Origin: Bacillota bacterium
Lineage (GTDB): Bacteria; Bacillota; Clostridia; Lachnospirales; Cellulosilyticaceae
DNA length: 10,156 nt
Direction of reading: 5' to 3'
NCBI GenBank assembly: GCA_023415525.1
Contig: JAEZKI010000100.1
Coordinates: 1-10,156 of the forward strand
The notes below the pieces were generated by a model. The model saw only the letters and a list, made by a program, of their open reading frames with translations, was not told where the DNA came from and made no database searches. Position numbers and translations under genes: made by a program. Positions 6,545 through 10,156 of the stretch are shown piece by piece (within the stretch, counting starts at the first letter, position 1; each line of letters starts with the position of its first letter).

Positions 6545-7000
6545 ATGCTATCTTCAAGTTTAGAAAAATATCTCATGTGCCTATATAAGATGGGGGAAGC
6601 TGAAAAAGAACTAAAAAGTACTGATGTTGCCAAACAAATGAATCAGCCACTTCAAAAAACGATTCAGGCGTTACAACGGATGCATTATCAAAAATATATT
6701 GTTTATTCTCCCTATCAGCCTCTAAAAATAACGGATCAGGGTAAAGAAATGGCACAGTATCTTATTGCAAGAGGCCAGCTTATCGAGGAATTTTTGGATT
6801 TTCTACAAGTCCATACCAATAAAGAGACAGAAAAGGAAGCTATGGAGCAGTACCTATCTTATGAAACTTTGAAGAGTATTGAAAGATTTATACTTCTCAG
6901 TAGGCAATATCCTGAGATATCAGAGCGATATAGTCTTCTACTTAAAAAGAGCATAAAGCATCAACTCCTACCCACTCTACCCGAAAATGAGCGTCTTTGA
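6545..7000 (+). CDS. DtxR/MntR-like winged-helix regulator lacking most metal ligands
   Basis: Cytoplasmic transcription regulator of 151 residues. The opening SSSLEKYLMCLYKM, the helix-turn-helix region KSTDVAKQMNQ (24-34), the wing ending in LKITDQGKEMAQ (60-71) and RGQLIEEFLDFL (76-87) follow the DtxR/MntR pattern closely. From my recollection of Bacillus MntR, the metal ligands are D8, E11, H77, E99, E102 and H103. The corresponding residues here are K8, M11, G77, E98, E101 and Q102, so four of six are lost. DNA binding is unlikely to depend on Mn or Fe in the usual way. The site AGGGGGAG at 6529-6536 supports the start. It is divergent from degV and shares operator-like motifs with it, which suggests control of degV and itself. 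A MarR-like winged-helix origin is a less likely alternative. Confidence 0.78.
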   Translation: MLSSSLEKYLMCLYKMGEAEKELKSTDVAKQMNQPLQKTIQALQRMHYQKYIVYSPYQPLKITDQGKEMAQYLIARGQLIEEFLDFLQVHTNKETEKEAMEQYLSYETLKSIERFILLSRQYPEISERYSLLLKKSIKHQLLPTLPENERL

Positions 7001-7022
7001 GAATAGCCTAAGCTATTCTTTT
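7001..7022 (+). terminator. Intrinsic terminator of the DtxR-like regulator
   Basis: GAATAGC, loop CTAA, GCTATTC, then TTTT: a perfect 7-bp stem that begins on the base after the stop codon. Confidence 0.75.
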
Positions 7023-7032
7023 GGTACTATAA

Positions 7033-7083
7033 AAGTGTAGTTGTTAAGTCAGTATAACTGATAAGACAGCTGCACTTATTTTT
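7033..7083. terminator. Long imperfect hairpin with U-tract at the left edge of the insertion sequence
   Basis: Bases 7033-7052 pair with 7058-7077 over 20 positions with two A/A mismatches and several wobbles around the loop TATAA, followed by ATTTTTA. It looks like a second terminator after the regulator. Its last eight bases belong to the presumed left end of the insertion sequence, so the original stem was probably the inner 13 positions (7040-7070), with the outer pairs fortuitous. Confidence 0.5.
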
Positions 7084-7087
7084 ATTA

Positions 7088-7260
7088 TAATTAAGGGAAG
7101 TAATTGGCCTAGCGGGGTTCTTTTTGGATTAACCACATCCGTAATAAAAACTGTTAGCCATCCCTTATTATGAACATTCGATTAAGCAGGTTGAAACCAA
7201 TAATGGCTTTCGTGTAACGAACCAAAATGAGTGGTAATAAGTGTAGATGGAGGCCATTAC
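7088..7260 (+). ncRNA. Candidate bridge RNA of the IS110-family element
   Basis: The leader of IS110-group elements encodes a bridge RNA with a target-binding and a donor-binding loop that guide the recombinase. Two foldable domains are visible. Domain 1 (7088-7170): AAGGGA 7093-7098 pairs with TCCCTT 7161-7166, then GGC/GCC (7106-7108, 7157-7159), TTTTT/AAAAA (7121-7125, 7146-7150) and GGAT/ATCC (7126-7129, 7137-7140), with internal loops between. Domain 2 (7201-7259): TAATGGC/GCCATTA closes it, and ACCA/TGGT (7221-7224, 7232-7235) is the apex. Directly after the apex, AATAAGTGTAG (7236-7246) can pair with CTGCACTTATT at the left end (7070-7080), 11 bp with one G-U. This is the right strand and place for a right donor guide. 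A left donor guide and the target guides were not convincingly found. Confidence 0.55.
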
Positions 7261-7282
7261 AAATCTTTAGAGGGGGTTTTAC

Positions 7283-8482
7283 ATGATTAGTGTAGGCATT
7301 GATATTTCAAAAGGAAAAAGTATGATCTGTATTTTAAAACCATATGGAGAAGTTGTAAGAAAACCCTTTGAAATAAGTCATACAGAAAAAGATTTATTAG
7401 AACTTACAAGCATGATTAAAGGGTTAGATGGTGAAGTTAGAGTGATTATGGAAGCCACAGGAAATTATCATCTTCCAGTACTAAGTTTTTTGAAAGAGCA
7501 AGAAGTCTTTGTATCCGTTATCAATCCACTAGTTATGAAAAAGTACGTAAGTACTGTTTTACGTAAAGGAAAGACAGATAAGCTAGATTCTATAAAGATT
7601 GCTAACTATGGGATAGATCATTGGTTCCATTTAGAGAACCAAGAAATGAGGGAAGATACATATGTAGAGTTAAGATTATTAGGAAGACAGTATGCCCACT
7701 ACATAAAAATGCGTATAGAGAGCAAACAGGCATTAACAAACATGCTAGATTATACAATGCCAGGGATAAAAACATTATTAGTAAGTCGATCTGATAAGCC
7801 AGAAAAGGATAAGCTATGTGATTTCGTAGAAAAGTACTGGCACTATGATAATATCACCAATAAAAGTGAAAAGCAGTTTGTGAATAGTTATAAAGAGTGG
7901 GCAAAAAAGAAAGGATACCATCAAAGCGAAAGCAAAGCAATAACCATCTATGCTTTAGCTCAGCAAGGTATCCCCACACTAAATTCCAATGCTTCATCGA
8001 CCAAAATGTTAGTATTGGAAGCAGTTAGAGTTCTTCGAGAAATCGAGAAAACTCTATATAAGATTCTATCACAAATGCAAGAACTAGCAAAGAGTTTAAG
8101 GGAATATGAAGTGGTTAGGAAAATGGAAGGTGTAGGAGAAGTGTTAGCACCAAGACTCATTGCAGAAATAGGAGATGTAAGACGGTTTTATAGCGGTAAA
8201 GCATTGATAGCATATGCAGGAATAGATGCACCACCTTATCAGTCAGGGCAGTTTGTAGGCACGCAACGTAAAATCTCCAAACGAGGCTCATCAGTATTAC
8301 GTAAGACAGGATATGAGGTAATGAAATGCTTGAAAAGCATAAAACCAAAAGAAGATGTGGTTTATATATTTATGATAAAAAAAGAAAATGAAGGCAAAGC
8401 AAAGAAAGTAGCAAAAATGGCAGGACTCAATAAATTTCTAAGGATTTATTATGCAAGGGTAAAAGAAGTATATAGTGAATAA
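7283..8482 (+). CDS. IS110-family transposase (DEDD recombinase with C-terminal Transposase_20 domain)
   Basis: RNA-guided recombinase of an IS110-type element. The N-terminal RuvC-like DEDD domain carries D7 in VGIDISKGK, E57 in IMEATGNYH, and D99 and D102 in RKGKTDKLDSIKIA. A helical middle region (about 125-275) leads to the C-terminal domain, with the MEGVGEVLAPRLIAEIGD helix-hairpin-helix-like segment (281-298), FYSGKALIAYAGIDAPP (302-318), and S321 in QSGQF, the likely catalytic Ser. The order and 399-residue length match complete clostridial members, so the gene seems intact. AGAGGGGG at 7270-7277 supports the start. The long leader before it is where IS110-group elements encode the bridge RNA. 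No inverted repeats flank it. Confidence 0.96.
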   Translation: MISVGIDISKGKSMICILKPYGEVVRKPFEISHTEKDLLELTSMIKGLDGEVRVIMEATGNYHLPVLSFLKEQEVFVSVINPLVMKKYVSTVLRKGKTDKLDSIKIANYGIDHWFHLENQEMREDTYVELRLLGRQYAHYIKMRIESKQALTNMLDYTMPGIKTLLVSRSDKPEKDKLCDFVEKYWHYDNITNKSEKQFVNSYKEWAKKKGYHQSESKAITIYALAQQGIPTLNSNASSTKMLVLEAVRVLREIEKTLYKILSQMQELAKSLREYEVVRKMEGVGEVLAPRLIAEIGDVRRFYSGKALIAYAGIDAPPYQSGQFVGTQRKISKRGSSVLRKTGYEVMKCLKSIKPKEDVVYIFMIKKENEGKAKKVAKMAGLNKFLRIYYARVKEVYSE

Positions 8483-8573
8483 AATTTAAAAAGCCAAAGA
8501 ATAACTAAGCTGGGATAAAATGCACATTATGCTGGCTTATTTGTGTGCAATGAGATACAGGGAAAATAAATCT

Positions 8574-8616
8574 AAAAACCTGCAAGAAAGCTATTGATTT
8601 TTCTTAGCAGGTTTTT
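8574..8616 (+). terminator. Strong hairpin terminator downstream of the insertion sequence
   Basis: AAAAACCTGC at 8574-8583 pairs exactly with GCAGGTTTTT at 8607-8616. The inner AAGAAA/TTTCTT extends the stem past a single bulged A. The A-run and T-run flanks let it work on both strands. The remaining bases from 8483 to 8573 hold no supported gene. Confidence 0.75.
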
Positions 8617-8650
8617 ATGTGACATAGTTACAGATAGAAAATAAAATACT

Positions 8651-8659
8651 TGCTATAAT
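8651..8659 (+). promoter_or_regulatory. Extended -10 promoter element upstream of the DsrE remnant and MCP gene
   Basis: TGCTATAAT is a perfect extended -10 (TGN plus TATAAT). No good -35 is present at 16-18 bases. It lies between the terminator at 8574-8616 and the DsrE-like remnant, and could drive the chemoreceptor gene 350 bases downstream. Confidence 0.5.
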
Positions 8660-8695
8660 TTAAATAGAAAATTGTTAAGCTAAGAAAGGTTCTAA

Positions 8696-9043
8696 GAATT
8701 ATGCAGTAAATCAGAAGGGAACAGTACAAAACTGAAGTTGTCGAAGATGAATATGGCAGGCCTAGGAACCGTCATGATGAAAAGGGTCATGAATGACAGA
8801 AATGTTAATTCTTTAGAAACTTTTATGCAACATGCATTAGACAAAGGAATCCGTTTAGTAGCATGTACCATGTTCATAGATATTATGGGAATTACAAAAG
8901 AAGAATTGATAGATGGTGTTGAGTTCGCAGGCGTGGTTACTATTATTCAGATGGTTATTTTGAGATTGATGAATAGCCATCTGAACAAAAAGATAGGAGA
9001 AGTGTTATGTTTATTTGGAAAAAGAATAAGTGCTCAGAGATGA
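8696..9043 (+). pseudogene. Decayed DsrE-like (DsrE_2 family) gene, N-terminus missing, C-terminal frameshift
   Basis: The readable frame gives KLKLSKMNMAGLGTVMMKRV, then LVACTMFIDIMGITKEELI and DGVEFAGVVT. These are the central and C-terminal parts of the DsrE/DsrF/DrsH-like family, including its conserved Cys. The family's N-terminal half, about 80 residues, is absent: a stop at 8693-8695 precedes the match, which already begins before any start codon. The first candidate starts, TTG 8738 and ATG 8747, have no ribosome site and lie inside the conserved region. After GVVT (ending near 8943) the frame runs on 100 bases into the chemoreceptor gene with unfamiliar sequence. One frame over, the sequence continues YYSDGYFEIDE and stops at 8974-8976, 30 bases before the next gene. 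A truncated, frameshifted remnant fits best; a shortened functional protein is possible but less likely. Confidence 0.65.
8995..9000 (+). promoter_or_regulatory. Ribosome binding site of the MCP gene
   Basis: AGGAGA six bases before ATG 9007. It lies inside the overrunning frame of the DsrE remnant and fixes the MCP start. Confidence 0.7.
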
Positions 9044-10137
9044 ATTGCATTATGCAGTATGTAGAAGATGCTATGCAGGGAAAGAAAACAACATGTCCTA
9101 CCAGTGATTATAAACTACATAGACGAGTAATAGAAACCTTTGAAAAGCTATTAAAAAATGAAGAAAGAATGTCACATGCTGCAAAAGAGATACTTGAAGT
9201 TGAGAGTTCCATTAGTTCCTTTGAGGTAGAGATGACGCATAGATCTAATGAACTTATGGATTTTGTAGGCAAGATGGAGGCTGTTAGTGAATCCAATCTG
9301 GCAGTTGTGGAAGGAACAAATGCAACCATGAGCGAAGTGACAGGATCTATTGATGTGGCAGCAAATACATTAACACAATTAAAGAATGAATCAGAAAAAT
9401 TTGCTGAGAAAAACCACAAGAGCGTACTATTATTACACCAGGTTAGTGAACTGAAAGAAAACGTTATTGAAGATACAGGCCAAATGAACAAAAAGATTGA
9501 CCAACTTCTAGAATTAGCAATTGAAGTAGGGAAGATCGTAGATAGCGTACAAGCTATTGCGAATCAAACAAATTTATTGGCTCTTAATGCAACCATTGAA
9601 GCGGCACGTGCGGGTGAACAAGGAAAAGGCTTTTCGGTAGTAGCTGAAGAGGTGAGAAATCTTGCAGATGATACAAAGAAGAAATTGAATGGTATGAGAA
9701 ATTTTGTTGGGAAAATACATACAGCTGCAAATGAAGGGAAAGAAAGTATGAATAGAACAATTAGTTCTACAAATCAGATGAGTGAAAAGATAGATCTTGT
9801 TGCCGGGGCAATTGATGAAAATATAGGGATGATGTATGAATTAGTAAAATCTGTTACAGGTATTAGTGAAACGATGCAGGAAATAAAAGATTCTACTTTG
9901 GAAATTGATAAAGCAATGGAATCATCTAGTAATGATGCACAGAAGTTAAGAGTAATGACTCAGAATATTCACAGAGATGCAGCTTCAAGTGTGGAGTATG
10001 CAAGAAATATTTCAAAAATTGATGATAGACTGGCATTCATTAGATTAGATTTATTTGAAGAACTTAAAGATGGAAAACATGCTATTAAAAATCAAGAAGT
10101 AGTTGACGTGTTAGAAAAAGCAGGTCAATCGTCCTAA
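9007..10137 (+). CDS. Soluble methyl-accepting chemotaxis protein with N-terminal cysteine cluster
   Basis: Cytoplasmic chemoreceptor of 376 residues with no transmembrane segment or signal peptide. It is predicted to signal through CheW/CheA. The signalling hairpin tip is clear: [20 protein letters not shown] (187-206) followed by [19 protein letters not shown] (207-225), flanked by long heptad-rich helices (about 55-185 and 226-350). The N-terminus lacks a PAS, GAF or Cache domain. It has C9, C14 and C30 (KCSEMNC...[11 protein letters not shown]) with H38 nearby, an arrangement that could bind a metal, iron-sulfur cluster or heme. I recall similar N-termini in other clostridial soluble MCPs, but know of no defined ligand. 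No C-terminal CheR-tethering pentapeptide is present. It is downstream of a DsrE-like remnant, which fits a redox or sulfur link, but this is inference. Confidence 0.92.
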   Translation: MFIWKKNKCSEMNCIMQYVEDAMQGKKTTCPTSDYKLHRRVIETFEKLLKNEERMSHAAKEILEVESSISSFEVEMTHRSNELMDFVGKMEAVSESNLAVVEGTNATMSEVTGSIDVAANTLTQLKNESEKFAEKNHKSVLLLHQVSELKENVIEDTGQMNKKIDQLLELAIEVGKIVDSVQAIANQTNLLALNATIEAARAGEQGKGFSVVAEEVRNLADDTKKKLNGMRNFVGKIHTAANEGKESMNRTISSTNQMSEKIDLVAGAIDENIGMMYELVKSVTGISETMQEIKDSTLEIDKAMESSSNDAQKLRVMTQNIHRDAASSVEYARNISKIDDRLAFIRLDLFEELKDGKHAIKNQEVVDVLEKAGQSS

Positions 10138-10156
10138 AGTTGTAAAGGGTTGGAAG

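Larger units (their letters stand above)
7070..8537 (+). mobile_element. IS110-family insertion sequence, boundaries approximate
   Basis: The element holds one DEDD transposase gene with about 200 noncoding bases before it and a short tail after it, the layout of the IS110 group. Such elements lack terminal inverted repeats and leave only a short core between flank and element. I place the left core at CT 7070-7071 because the next bases pair with the putative bridge RNA. I place the right core tentatively at CT 8536-8537, preceded by TGG. Removing the element would join the stem ending ...AAGACAG-CT to TATTTGTG, restoring a stem plus U-rich tail. That the element is IS110-like is firm; the right end could lie anywhere from about 8500 to 8560. 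Confidence 0.65.

Noticed and set aside
7031..7042. AAGTGTAG in the left flank identical to the bridge RNA guide, possibly marking the left end
   Set aside because: It is in the same sense as the guide, so the guide cannot pair with the expected strand. The complementary copy at 7070-7080 fits the strand rule.
8549..8554. AATGAG shared with the apex loop of bridge RNA domain 2 as a donor guide
   Set aside because: Only six bases, located in the apex loop rather than the internal loop, and no CT core follows.
8520..8598. Possible small ORF of about 25 codons after the transposase
   Set aside because: No ribosome site before the ATG, composition like noncoding DNA, and it overlaps the right end of the element and a terminator stem.
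9108..9491. 127-codon minus-strand ORF within the chemoreceptor gene
   Set aside because: Antisense shadow rich in Ser and Phe, a typical complement of a coiled-coil gene, with no ribosome site.
1..10156. CRISPR array, tRNA, rRNA or phage genes
   Set aside because: No regularly spaced repeats, no recognisable structural RNA sequence and no phage-type ORFs were seen on either strand.

Overview
The window looks like chromosomal DNA from a low-GC anaerobic Clostridium, probably Lachnospiraceae-like. The base composition is AT-rich, genes have strong AGGAGG-type ribosome sites, there is a two-subunit iron-sulfur L-serine dehydratase, a clostridial-type agr locus and a soluble chemoreceptor. The genus cannot be fixed from the sequence alone.

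Region 1 (1-2982) is an agr-type peptide quorum-sensing locus in the order response regulator (LytTR, cut by the window edge), GHKL sensor kinase, agrB, agrD. The agrD gene is a 48-codon ORF at 2710-2856 overlapping the end of agrB. Its predicted five-residue ring starts with Ser instead of Cys, so a lactone rather than a thiolactone is expected. Upstream of agrB, two identical 14-bp repeats exactly 21 bp apart sit against a good -35/-10 pair, as expected for autoregulation by the LytTR regulator. A terminator closes the locus.

Region 2 (2983-5497) holds sdaAB and sdaAA (L-serine to pyruvate plus ammonia), then a stand-alone seven-helix membrane protein of unknown role. It ends in hairpins shared with the convergent degV gene.

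Region 3 (5458-7022) has degV, a fatty-acid-binding protein gene on the minus strand, divergent from a DtxR/MntR-like regulator that has lost most of its metal ligands. A 24-bp near-perfect palindrome lies on the predicted degV promoter. A matching half-site lies just upstream of the regulator gene. Together they suggest a small regulator-target unit.

Region 4 (about 7023-8616) is an IS110-family insertion sequence. The 200 bases between its left end and the transposase can fold into two stem-loop domains like a bridge RNA. One loop strand pairs over 11 bp with the presumed left end, ending at a CT dinucleotide. The element seems to sit in or beside a transcription terminator.

Region 5 (8617-10156) has an extended -10 promoter, a decayed DsrE-like (sulfur/redox) gene and a soluble methyl-accepting chemotaxis protein with an N-terminal cysteine cluster.
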